This document shows, in pieces, positions 11,413 to 20,120 of a stretch of DNA of 64,000 bases. Numbering within the stretch: the first letter of the stretch is position 1; each line of letters begins with the position of its first letter. This DNA is from Sphingomonas sp. Leaf407. GTDB lineage: Bacteria > Pseudomonadota > Alphaproteobacteria > Sphingomonadales > Sphingomonadaceae. The stretch is taken from contig NZ_LMQO01000001.1 of assembly GCF_001425385.1 (NCBI RefSeq), positions 1,154,833 through 1,218,832 of the forward strand, read 5' to 3'. A program made the translations under genes and the position numbers. The notes beneath the pieces are model-generated. The model searched no databases, was not told the DNA's origin, and saw nothing but the letters and a program-made list of their open reading frames with translations.

Positions 11413-11573
11413 AGAAGGCTGGTTCACGCAGAGGCGCGGAGGCGCGGAGAAGGTTCGAACGCGGCAGCGTCTCTTCCTGCTACGCGGCGTCGAGAGACAG
11501 CGCCATTCGGCGCGACACGATCGTGAGCCGCAACCCCTCTGCGCCTCCGCGCCTCCGCGCGAACCAACCTTCT
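11413..11573. repeat. Long imperfect inverted repeat at a convergent gene junction
   Basis: The arms 11413-11449 and 11537-11573 are reverse complements at 33 of 37 positions, separated by an 87-base spacer. Each arm is built on the word GGCGCGGAGGCGCGGAG or its variant. The element fills nearly all of the space between glgX (rightward) and the MFS gene (leftward), and the right arm includes part of the MFS stop codon. It could act as a two-way terminator or be a REP-like mobile repeat. No T-run follows either arm. Confidence 0.75.
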
Positions 11574-13068
11574 ACTTCGCCTGCACCCGAACCCGCAGCA
11601 TCGCCACCGCCGCCAACGCCATCACCGCCGCCGCGATCAGCATCGTATAGGCCGGCTGCCCCGGGAACCATGTCTTGATGACACCGCCCATCACCGTGGC
11701 GACGATCAACTGCGGCAGCACGATGAAGAAGTTGAAGATACCCATATAGACGCCCAGCTTGCGCTGCGGCAGCGCATCGGCGAGCAGTACATAGGGCATG
11801 GTCAGCACCGATGCCCACGCGATGCCGATCCCGATCATCGGCACGATCATCCCCAGCCGGTCGTGCGTCGCGAAGATGCCGACGAACGCCGCCGCCCCGA
11901 TCGCGAGACACAGCAGATGCGTCCGCGCAGCGCCGATCGCCTTCGCCAGCACCGGCAGCGCGAAGGCCGCCAGCGCCGCGACGCCCGAGTAGATCGCGAA
12001 CAGCACGCCGACCCAGCTTCCCGCCTGATTATAGCCGTCCGCCGCCGGATCGATCGTTCCCCACACCTGCTGCGCGACGACCGGCGTGGTATAGACCCAC
12101 AGCAGGATCAGCGCGCCCCACGTAAAGAACTGCACCCATGCCAGCCGCCGCATCGTATCGGGCATGGTGATGAGGTCGCCGACGATATGGCTCAGCACAT
12201 TGTCGCCACGCCCGCCGCGGATCAGCGCGGCGGACACCAGTTGCGCCACGCCATAGAGCGCCACGCCGCCCGCGACGAAATAGGCCTCGCGCCCGCTGTC
12301 GAGCGCACCGCCACGCTCCGCCCATGCGATCAGCAGCGCGACGACGGCACCGCCGACGATCCACCACAGGCCATGCCGCGGCATCGCCGGCGGCGTGCTG
12401 TCCTCGACCGCGCTCGACGCCTCGCCGAACGCCGCCAGTTCCTCGGGGCTGTATTCGCGCACCGTAATGACGGTCCACAGCACGGCGAGGAGCAACATCG
12501 CCCCGCCGAAGTAGAAGCCATAGCGGACCGCATCGGGCACCTTGCCGGCGGGCGCGCTGTTGCTGACGCCGAAGACATTCTCCAGCACGAACGGCGCGAT
12601 ACTGGCGACGACCGCGCCCGCGCCGATGAACCATGTCTGGAACGCATAGCCCGCCGGCCGCTGCTTTGAGGGCAGCATGTCGCCGACGAAGGCGCGGAAC
12701 GGCTCCATCGACACGTTGAGCGAGGCGTCGAGAATCCACAGCGTGATCGCCGCCGCAAGGATCGACGGCGAATTGGGCATGAAGAACAGCGCGCAGGTAC
12801 ACAGGATCGCGCCGACCAGAAAATAGGGCCGCCTGCGCCCCAGCGGCCCCCACGTCCGGTCCGAATAATGACCGATCAGCGGCTGGACCAGCAACCCGGT
12901 CAGCGGCGCGGCGATCCACATCAGCCCCAACTGGTCGAGCGGCGTGCCGAGCGACTGGAAGATGCGGCTGGCGTTCGCATTCTGCAATGCGAAGCCGATC
13001 TGGATGCCGAAGAAGCCGAACGAGATGTTCCAGAGCTTGGCGAAGCCGAGCGTGGGGCGGGTGTGCAT
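11572..13068 (-). CDS. MFS sugar transporter, MalY/SLC45-like (maltose or maltodextrin uptake)
   Basis: The 498-residue polytopic membrane protein has about 12 hydrophobic segments. Its N terminus contains GFFGIQIGFALQNANASRIF, IAAPLTGLLVQPLIGHYSDR and WGPLGRRRPYFLVGAI, the pattern of the SLC45/sucrose-maltose branch of the major facilitator superfamily. A Caulobacter relative (MalY) is described as the inner-membrane partner of the maltose TonB receptor. Here it is the last gene of the leftward maltodextrin operon, four bases after the GH97 gene. It would carry maltose or short maltodextrins from periplasm to cytoplasm. Substrate is inferred from context. Confidence 0.85.
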   Translation of the reverse strand: MHTRPTLGFAKLWNISFGFFGIQIGFALQNANASRIFQSLGTPLDQLGLMWIAAPLTGLLVQPLIGHYSDRTWGPLGRRRPYFLVGAILCTCALFFMPNSPSILAAAITLWILDASLNVSMEPFRAFVGDMLPSKQRPAGYAFQTWFIGAGAVVASIAPFVLENVFGVSNSAPAGKVPDAVRYGFYFGGAMLLLAVLWTVITVREYSPEELAAFGEASSAVEDSTPPAMPRHGLWWIVGGAVVALLIAWAERGGALDSGREAYFVAGGVALYGVAQLVSAALIRGGRGDNVLSHIVGDLITMPDTMRRLAWVQFFTWGALILLWVYTTPVVAQQVWGTIDPAADGYNQAGSWVGVLFAIYSGVAALAAFALPVLAKAIGAARTHLLCLAIGAAAFVGIFATHDRLGMIVPMIGIGIAWASVLTMPYVLLADALPQRKLGVYMGIFNFFIVLPQLIVATVMGGVIKTWFPGQPAYTMLIAAAVMALAAVAMLRVRVQAK

Positions 13069-13072
13069 TGCC

Positions 13073-15124
13073 TTACCTGCGCTTGCCCGGCGCGACGAAG
13101 CGGATCGCCTCGCCGCCGCCGGGGGCCAGCGCGATCGTCAGCGTGTCGCCCTTCTTCACCTGCCGCTGTTCGATCGTGATCGAATGGCGGGCGTCGGTAC
13201 GGTAATCGGCGCCGGGTCCGTCGCGATAGATTTCGGCGGTATAGGTCTTGCCCGCGTCGAGGAAGTCGAGCGTCACCGTCGAGCTGCGCGCTTCCTCGTC
13301 ACCGACCGCACCAAGATACCAGTCGTTGCTGCCCGCCGCCTTGCGCGCGATCGTCGCATAATCGCCGACCTCGCCGTTCAGCACGCGGGTGTCGGACCAG
13401 TCGGTCGGCACGTCGCGGATGAACTTGAAGGCGGCGGGATAGCGCGCGTAATTCTCCGGCGTGTCGGCGGCCATTACTACCGGCGAATAGAGTACGACAT
13501 ACAGCGCCAGTTGCTTGGCGATCGTCGACTTGATCGCGCTGCCGTTGCTGCCGGTCAGGCTCAGCACGCCCGGCGTGAAGTCCATCGGCCCGCCCAGAAA
13601 CTGGGTGAACACCATGTTCGCCTCATGCTCGGGCGGGTTCTTGCCGCCTTCCCATGCGTTATATTCCATGCCGCGCCCGCCCTCGCGGCTCATCCAATTG
13701 GGATAGGTACGACGCAGCCCCGTGTCCTTGACCGGCTCGTGGCTGTCGATCGACACGCGGTAGCGCGCGGCGGCGTCAAGGACGCGCTGGTGGTGGTTCA
13801 CCATCCACTGGCCCTCGTGCCATTCGCGATGCTTCGATCCATCGGCGTCGACCCGCTCGATCTGGCCGGCGTCGGTGACATAGCCGGTCTTGACCACCCG
13901 CTCGCCATGATCGGCCGCCCATTTGAACGCGCTGTCGAGCTGTGCGTCGTAATGGCTGACCGATCCGCCGGTTTCATGATGACCGATCAGCCGCACGCCC
14001 TTCGACCGGGCATAAGCGGCCAGCGTTGCCGCGTCGAAATCCTCGGTCGGCTGGCTGAAGTTCATGTCGTTGCCGTTGCCCAGCCAGTCGCCGTCCCAGC
14101 CGATATTCCACCCTTCGACCAGCACGCCGGCAATGCCATTGGCGGCGGCGAAATCGATATAGCGGCGGACGTTGGCGGTGGTCGCACCGTGCTTCGGCCC
14201 GCGCGCCCAGCTCCAGTCGCCCTTGATCATGTTCCACCATACGCCGACGAACTTGCCCGGCTGAATCCACGACGCGGTATCGCCCAGCTTGTTCGGCTCG
14301 TTCAGGTTCAGCCCGATCCGGCTGGCCGCATAGAGGCCGGCGGCATCGTCGGCGATGGCGATGGTGCGCCACGGCGTCGAGAAGCCGGCAGCACGCGTCA
14401 CTTTGGGGCCGTTCGATCCGGGCGTCAGCACCGCGCGGAACGTCGTCCCCTCGGCGCGCGCGAGGTTCATCGCCGAATAATCGGTCAGCGCCGCCTCGTG
14501 GATCGCGACGTGGCGGCCGCTGGCCAGCTTGACCGTCATCACCGTCTGCGCGGTGCCGACCGCGTCGAGCGGGGTCTTGTTGTAGAGATATTCCTCGCGA
14601 TTCCACTCGAACGCCGGCTTCCACCATGCGGTGCCCGGTTCGGCGAAGGCGAACTGCGTCAGTTCGTCGGCGATGTTGGCGGTGGTGAGGTTCGCCTGCT
14701 TGGGCAGCGTGTAGCGAAACCCGACGCCGTCGTCGAACAGGCGGAACGTCACCGCCATCTCACGCTTCAGGTTCTTCGCCTCGCGGAACGTCACCGTCAG
14801 TTCGGTGTGGTTGTCGCGGATGGTCTTCCACTCGCCGAACGGCTGGGTCCACGTCGCATCTGACCGGTCGCGCTTCGTGGTCGCCAGCACCAGCCCGCGC
14901 TCGATCTTCGGCGCGTCGGTGAACAGGAAACCCAGCCGGCTGTCGTTCAGCACCGGCTTGCCGCCCTTGGCGACGGCATAGCTCGGCCGCCCTTCATTAT
15001 CGAGGCTGATCGCTACCGTCAGCGACCCGTCGGGCGATGTGGCCCGCGCCACCACTTCGGCAAAGGCGGGCGAGGCGAAGGCGGTCATGCCCATCAGCCC
15101 CAGCGCCAGTTTCATCATCCGCAT
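13073..15124 (-). CDS. Glycoside hydrolase family 97 alpha-glucosidase (SusB-like)
   Basis: The 683-residue protein starts with MRMMKLALGLMGMTAFASPAFA, a clear Sec signal peptide, so it should be periplasmic. I chose the ATG at 15124 because that peptide follows directly; the longer open frame has no signal. Family 97 features include the N-terminal super-sandwich domain, GVLVEGWNIGWDGDW, LIGHHETGGSV and MEYNAWEGGKNPPEHEANM. The glutamates in these last blocks match the inverting alpha-glucosidase type rather than the alpha-galactosidase type. It would remove glucose from maltodextrins in the periplasm. It lies 19 bases downstream of the GH13 alpha-glucosidase gene. Confidence 0.9.
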   Translation of the reverse strand: MRMMKLALGLMGMTAFASPAFAEVVARATSPDGSLTVAISLDNEGRPSYAVAKGGKPVLNDSRLGFLFTDAPKIERGLVLATTKRDRSDATWTQPFGEWKTIRDNHTELTVTFREAKNLKREMAVTFRLFDDGVGFRYTLPKQANLTTANIADELTQFAFAEPGTAWWKPAFEWNREEYLYNKTPLDAVGTAQTVMTVKLASGRHVAIHEAALTDYSAMNLARAEGTTFRAVLTPGSNGPKVTRAAGFSTPWRTIAIADDAAGLYAASRIGLNLNEPNKLGDTASWIQPGKFVGVWWNMIKGDWSWARGPKHGATTANVRRYIDFAAANGIAGVLVEGWNIGWDGDWLGNGNDMNFSQPTEDFDAATLAAYARSKGVRLIGHHETGGSVSHYDAQLDSAFKWAADHGERVVKTGYVTDAGQIERVDADGSKHREWHEGQWMVNHHQRVLDAAARYRVSIDSHEPVKDTGLRRTYPNWMSREGGRGMEYNAWEGGKNPPEHEANMVFTQFLGGPMDFTPGVLSLTGSNGSAIKSTIAKQLALYVVLYSPVVMAADTPENYARYPAAFKFIRDVPTDWSDTRVLNGEVGDYATIARKAAGSNDWYLGAVGDEEARSSTVTLDFLDAGKTYTAEIYRDGPGADYRTDARHSITIEQRQVKKGDTLTIALAPGGGEAIRFVAPGKRR

Positions 15125-15143
15125 GACCAAATCGCTCCGTATG

Positions 15144-16766
15144 TCAGGACAGCAGCGCGATACGCGCCGCATAGGGGCCGAGCGCGTCGTCGCCGACCTC
15201 GCCCAGCGTTTCGACGATGCGCGCCGCCGGTTCGGGGGCGAACGCCTGCACCGCATTGGTAAGGTTGAAGCTGCACCGGACCCGTTCGCCGTCGAGCGCG
15301 CGCTCGAAGGTGAGGATAGCGTCCGACGCCTCGATAATCGTCATCGCCCCCGATCGCAGTGCCGGATGGGCATTGCGCAGCGCGATCACCCGGCGGGTGA
15401 AGTGGAGCAGCGACTGCGGATCGCTCTCCTGCGCGTCGACCGCCAGCGCACGATGCGCCTCGCCGGTCGGCAGCCACGGCTTGGCCACGCCGAAGCCCAA
15501 ATTCTCGGCATCGGCGGCCCATGGCATCGGCGTGCGCGCGCCGTCGCGCGACAGGGTGAGCGGCCAGTTGGCGATCGCCTCGGGATCCTGCAGATCCTCG
15601 AACGCGATGTCGACCTGCGGCAACCCCAGTTCCTCACCGTTATAAAGGAAGATATTGCCGCGCAGGCAGGCGAGCAGCAGCATCTTCAACCGCCCGAACG
15701 CCGCCGGATCGGCGCCCTGCGGCATCCAGCGCGAGATGGCGCGCGGCGCGTCGTGGTTCTCGAACGCCCAGCTCGGCCACGGATCGCCCTCGCCCCAGCT
15801 ATCGAGCGCGTCGCGCATCACGCGCGGGGTGAAGCCCGGCGCATAGAGGAAGTCGAAACCATAGGCGGTGTTGAGCTTGTCGCCGCCGCCGCAGAACAGC
15901 TTCATCTCCCGCTCCGCATCGTCGCCGCCGATCTCGGCCACGGTGAAACGGTCGCCGTCATAGCCGTCGAGCACCGCGCGCACCCGTTGGAGGAACGCCG
16001 GAATATCAGGATGGCTCTGGTTGTAGAGCTTGCGCTGGAAATCGAACGGGCGGGTACGGGTCTTGCCGTTGCTGGGCATCGGCGGATTGTCGCGCAATTC
16101 CGGGTCGTGCATCGCGAAGTTGATCGCATCGAGCCGGAAACCGTCGACCCCGCGATCCAGCCAGAAGCGCGCGATATCGAGCAGCGCTTCCTGCAAATCG
16201 GGATTGTGGCCATGGAGTTGCGGCTGTTCCTTCAGGAAATTGTGAAGATAATATTGCCCGCGCCGCGCATCCCATGTCCATGCCGGGCCGCCGAACACCG
16301 ATTGCCAGTTGCTCGGCGGCGAACCGTCGGGCTTGGCATCGGCCCAGACATACCAGTCGGCCTTGAGATTGGTCCGGCTCGACCGGCTCTCGACGAACCA
16401 TGGATGTTCGTCGCTGGTATGCGACCAGACCTGATCGATGATGATCCGCAAGCCCAGCGCATGGGCGCGTGCGATCAGCGCGTCGAAATCGGCCAGCGTG
16501 CCGAAGATCGGATCGACATCGCAATAATTCGCAACGTCATAGCCGAAGTCCTTCATCGGTGAGGTGAAGAACGGCGACAGCCAGATCGCATCGACGCCGA
16601 GCGACGCCACGTGGTCAAGATGCGCGGTGATCCCGGCGAGATCGCCGATTCCGTCGCCATTGCTGTCGGCGAAACTGCGCGGATAGATCTGGTAGATAGT
16701 CGCGCCGTGCCACCATGGGCGGGCGGCGGCCGGTTCGGGCAGGATCGATCGGGCGGCGTCGGTCAT
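15144..16766 (-). CDS. GH13 alpha-glucosidase, cytoplasmic
   Basis: The 540-residue enzyme has no signal peptide and belongs to the oligo-1,6-glucosidase/alpha-glucosidase branch of GH13. It begins with WWHGATIYQIYPRSFADSNG and carries DGFRLDAINFAMHD (nucleophile aspartate), FTVAEIGG (acid/base glutamate) and FENHDAPRAI (third catalytic site). It would cleave imported maltose and malto-oligosaccharides to glucose. Its ATG overlaps the stop of the upstream alpha-amylase gene (ATGA), which implies coupled translation in the maltodextrin operon. Exact linkage preference cannot be told from sequence alone. Confidence 0.92.
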   Translation of the reverse strand: MTDAARSILPEPAAARPWWHGATIYQIYPRSFADSNGDGIGDLAGITAHLDHVASLGVDAIWLSPFFTSPMKDFGYDVANYCDVDPIFGTLADFDALIARAHALGLRIIIDQVWSHTSDEHPWFVESRSSRTNLKADWYVWADAKPDGSPPSNWQSVFGGPAWTWDARRGQYYLHNFLKEQPQLHGHNPDLQEALLDIARFWLDRGVDGFRLDAINFAMHDPELRDNPPMPSNGKTRTRPFDFQRKLYNQSHPDIPAFLQRVRAVLDGYDGDRFTVAEIGGDDAEREMKLFCGGGDKLNTAYGFDFLYAPGFTPRVMRDALDSWGEGDPWPSWAFENHDAPRAISRWMPQGADPAAFGRLKMLLLACLRGNIFLYNGEELGLPQVDIAFEDLQDPEAIANWPLTLSRDGARTPMPWAADAENLGFGVAKPWLPTGEAHRALAVDAQESDPQSLLHFTRRVIALRNAHPALRSGAMTIIEASDAILTFERALDGERVRCSFNLTNAVQAFAPEPAARIVETLGEVGDDALGPYAARIALLS

Positions 16767-18550
16767 TTGTCAGTCTCCGCGGCACATACCGCATAGCCAA
16801 GGGCGGGAAGGGTCAGGCGGATCGCGCCGGGCGCGGTCACGCTGCCGCATTCGCCCGCCAATGCCCGAAACCGGATGGAAGCGGTATCGATCTGTACGTT
16901 GCGGGTGATCGGTGCGTCCGACGTGTTGAACGCCAGCAGCACCTCGCCGCCGCTCGTCGGATCGAACCGCGAGATCGCGAGCAGCCCCGCCTTTTCCTCG
17001 CGCGCGCGCAGCACCTGCCGGCCGCGAGTCAGCGCCGGGGTCGACGTCCGCAGCTTCGCGAGTGCGGCGATCTGGCGATACAGCGGATGACCGGGCGTGA
17101 AGTTCGTCGTGGCGGTGGTCGCGCTGGTCCCGACCAGCTTGTTGTCATTGTACGACGCGACCTGCGACGCGAACATGTCCTCGCGCGCGTCCTGATCGTT
17201 GCCGTCGCCGACGAACCCCTGTTCGTCGCCCGAATAGATCGTCGGCACGCCACGCAAGCTCAGCAGCATCGCGTTGGACAGCATCACGCGCGACAGGATT
17301 TCGGCATCACTCGCCTGCGGAAACGCCTTGCGAACCACCATGGCGAACCGGCCGTCGTCATGGTTGCCAGTGAAGGTTGGCAACTGGCGCGCGGTGTCGA
17401 ATCCCTTGGCATAAAGCGGATCACCGGCGAACAGCGTCTCGAACGCATCGGTGCCCATCGTCCCCGCAACGGTTTGCACCACCGCTTCCCGGAACGCGAA
17501 GTCGAGGACCGCCGGGAACCGGTCGACCACCGTATGCTGTGCCAGCGACCCCGAATCGACCGAATGGCGCGATACTTCGCCAAAGATGTGGAAGTTCGGA
17601 ATGCCGCGTGCCGCCGCGCGGGCCTGGATCGCGGGTACGAACGCCTGCCAGAATTCGGGGTTGACGTGCCGCGCGGTATCGATGCGGAAACCGTCGATGC
17701 CGAACCGGTCGATCCATCCGCCGAAGATGTCGATCATCCCCGCCACCACGCGCGGATGTTCGGTCATCAGATCGTCCAGCCCGACGAAATCGCCCATGGT
17801 CGAGCTTTCGTTGCGATAGGTCGTGTCGCCGCGATTATGATACAGCATCACGTCGTTCAGCCACGCCGGCACCTTGACCGACCGTTCGCCCGCCGGGACG
17901 AACGGGGTATAGGCGAATGACGGATCGGTGAGCTTCGCGAAATTCTCCGCCGTCTGGACGCCGTCGCCCGCAAAGCCGCGATTTTTGCCGCTGGCGGCAT
18001 AGGGATAGTCGGCCCGGCTGCGATAGACGCATTCGGTCTTGCCCACGCATTCGCGATACTGGATCACGTCGGCGGTATGGTTGGCGATGATGTCCATATA
18101 GACCTTCATGCCCATCGCATGCGCGGTATCGACCAGCGTCTTGAAGTCGGCATCGGTGCCGAGATGCGGGTCGACGCGGGTGAAGTCCGTCACCCAGTAT
18201 CCGTGATAGCCCGCCGACTCCTGTCCGGGGCCGCCCTGCACCGGCTTGTTCTTGAAAATGGGGCCGACCCAGATCGCGGTCGCGCCCAGTTCCTTGATAT
18301 AGGGCAGGCGCGCGGTCAGGCCTTTCAGGTCGCCGCCATGGTAAAACCCCTTCGACGTCGGGTCATAGCCCGTCACCATCCGGTCGCCGCTCAACCCGCC
18401 GCGATCATTCGCACGGTCGCCATTCTCGAACCGGTCGGGCAGAACGAAATAGATCACCTCATCCTCGGGAAGCCGCTGGCGCACCTCCTGCGCGGTAGCG
18501 GGAAGCGCGGCCACACCGGCCAGCAGGGACAGGAACAGGGTTCGGATCAC
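16763..18550 (-). CDS. Secreted or periplasmic alpha-amylase (GH13)
   Basis: The product has 595 residues when started at the GTG at 18550, which gives the signal peptide VIRTLFLSLLAGVAALPATA and overlaps the upstream halogenase stop (GTGA). An open frame ten codons longer exists but spoils the signal. Catalytic motifs are DGFRIDTARHVNPEFW, FGEVSRHS and FTGNHDDGR. The N-terminal DEVIYFVLPDRFENGD and the small C-terminal beta domain are typical of outer-membrane or periplasmic starch-utilisation amylases. It would cut longer maltodextrins after or during uptake by the TonB receptor of the same operon. Confidence 0.92.
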   Translation of the reverse strand: MIRTLFLSLLAGVAALPATAQEVRQRLPEDEVIYFVLPDRFENGDRANDRGGLSGDRMVTGYDPTSKGFYHGGDLKGLTARLPYIKELGATAIWVGPIFKNKPVQGGPGQESAGYHGYWVTDFTRVDPHLGTDADFKTLVDTAHAMGMKVYMDIIANHTADVIQYRECVGKTECVYRSRADYPYAASGKNRGFAGDGVQTAENFAKLTDPSFAYTPFVPAGERSVKVPAWLNDVMLYHNRGDTTYRNESSTMGDFVGLDDLMTEHPRVVAGMIDIFGGWIDRFGIDGFRIDTARHVNPEFWQAFVPAIQARAAARGIPNFHIFGEVSRHSVDSGSLAQHTVVDRFPAVLDFAFREAVVQTVAGTMGTDAFETLFAGDPLYAKGFDTARQLPTFTGNHDDGRFAMVVRKAFPQASDAEILSRVMLSNAMLLSLRGVPTIYSGDEQGFVGDGNDQDAREDMFASQVASYNDNKLVGTSATTATTNFTPGHPLYRQIAALAKLRTSTPALTRGRQVLRAREEKAGLLAISRFDPTSGGEVLLAFNTSDAPITRNVQIDTASIRFRALAGECGSVTAPGAIRLTLPALGYAVCAAETDK

Positions 18551-20064
18551 GCGGCAACCTTTGCTTGCGGCGCCGGGCAATGGGCGCGGAGGAACTCGTC
18601 ATGCGTCGCCATGCGGGCGACGATCGACTCGACATGGGTGGCGGACAGCGACAGGAATTCGGGCAGTCGTGCCGTCGGCAGCGAACGGACCAGCGGATGA
18701 TGGCCCTGCGGCATCACCCCCTGCCCGATCAGCAGTTGCAGCCACGCGACCTCGGCGAACAATTCATGCTCGTCGCGCAGGATGCGGCCCGATCCGCGGA
18801 ACAGCTCGATCCGCTCGGCAAGGCTGTCGGGCAGCGGCGTCGCCCGCCGGTCGCGCCAGAACGGCTCGTCGCGGCCGTTCAGCACATAATGGGCGATCAG
18901 GAAGTCGCGCACCGCCAGCCATTCGCGCTCCGACTGGCGATTGAATGCGGCGATGTCGGCGGCGCGTGCCGGCGCGCTCGGCCACAGCGCCAGCAACCGG
19001 GCGATGCCCGACTGGACGAGATGGATCGAGGTCGACTCGAGCGGTTCGAGAAACCCCGCCGCCAGCCCCAGCGCGACACAGTTGCCGATCCACGGCGACC
19101 GCCTGCGCCCCGTCGTGAAGCGCAACGGCCGGGGATCGCCCGACGCCGCACCGTCGAGGTTGCCGAGCAGCGTCGCCAGCGCCGCGTCGTCGGATAGATA
19201 GTCGCTGGCATAGACCAGCCCGTTGCCGGTCCTGCCTTGGAGCGGAATGCGCCATTGCCATCCCGCCGCACGCGCGGTGGCGCGGGTATAGGGGGTGATC
19301 GGCGCGGTCGCGGCGCACGGCACCGCCAGCGCGCGGTCGCACGGCAACAGCGACGACCAGTCGTCCCACGCGCTGCCCGGCATCCGCCCGATCAGCAGCG
19401 CGGCGAAGCCCGAACAGTCGATAAAGAAATCGGCGGCGATCCGCCGTCCGTCGGCCAGCATGACGGCGGCGATCGTATCGCCGCCCGACAGCGCGACATC
19501 GACGACGCGCCCCTCGACCCGGGTGACGCCGCCCCGTTCGGCCAGCGCGCGCAGATAGGCGGCATAGCGCGCCGCATCGAAATGATAGGCCCAAGCCAGC
19601 CCGCTCGGTGCCTGCGCGCTGCCGGGATCGCGCCCGAAGCGGTCGGCGCGGGCGGCGGCGGCGCAGGCGCTGTGCCGCCACAGCGACGCCGGATCGCCCG
19701 CGCCGCCGGCGGCCAGCCAGTAATGATGGAACGGCACCAGCCCGAGCGCACGCCCGATCGTACCGAACGCATGGAGATAGCGGCTGCCCTCCCCGTTCCA
19801 TCCGGCGAATTCGATGCCTAGCTTGAAGCTGCCGCCGGTCCGGGCGACGAAATCATCCTCGTCGATGCCGATATTCTGGTTGAAGAGCCGCAGTTGCGGG
19901 ATCGTCGCCTCACCCACCCCGACCGTGCCGATCGCGTCGGATTCGATCAGCGTCACCGCGACGCCCGGCGGCAGGAAGCGGGCCAGCGCCGCCGCCGTCA
20001 TCCAGCCGGCCGATCCGCCACCGACGATCGCGACCGTTGCTATCGCCTGTTGCCCGATCGTCAT
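18547..20064 (-). CDS. Flavin-dependent tryptophan-halogenase family protein (maltodextrin operon)
   Basis: The 505-residue protein keeps the features of active flavin-dependent halogenases. The FAD loop IVGGGSAGWM lies at residues 13-22, FKLGIEFAGW places a lysine at residue 81 where PrnA and RebH have the catalytic one, GWQWRIP matches WxWxIP, and GFLEPLESTSIHL holds the conserved glutamate. Such genes are common next to TonB receptors in Caulobacter, Xanthomonas and sphingomonads, and their natural substrates are mostly unknown. It sits between the receptor and the amylase gene and overlaps the latter. Either a real halogenase or a flavin enzyme with another role is possible. Confidence 0.88.
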   Translation of the reverse strand: MTIGQQAIATVAIVGGGSAGWMTAAALARFLPPGVAVTLIESDAIGTVGVGEATIPQLRLFNQNIGIDEDDFVARTGGSFKLGIEFAGWNGEGSRYLHAFGTIGRALGLVPFHHYWLAAGGAGDPASLWRHSACAAAARADRFGRDPGSAQAPSGLAWAYHFDAARYAAYLRALAERGGVTRVEGRVVDVALSGGDTIAAVMLADGRRIAADFFIDCSGFAALLIGRMPGSAWDDWSSLLPCDRALAVPCAATAPITPYTRATARAAGWQWRIPLQGRTGNGLVYASDYLSDDAALATLLGNLDGAASGDPRPLRFTTGRRRSPWIGNCVALGLAAGFLEPLESTSIHLVQSGIARLLALWPSAPARAADIAAFNRQSEREWLAVRDFLIAHYVLNGRDEPFWRDRRATPLPDSLAERIELFRGSGRILRDEHELFAEVAWLQLLIGQGVMPQGHHPLVRSLPTARLPEFLSLSATHVESIVARMATHDEFLRAHCPAPQAKVAA

Positions 20065-20120
20065 CGCCGCCTCCCTTGGTGATTGCCCCGCCCGCTTGTC
20101 CGGACGCGCGGGGCGATCGA

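Noticed and set aside
12944..14863. Open frame of 639 codons on the + strand under the MFS and GH97 genes
   Set aside because: The opposite strand encodes two clear family members, and this translation has no motif.
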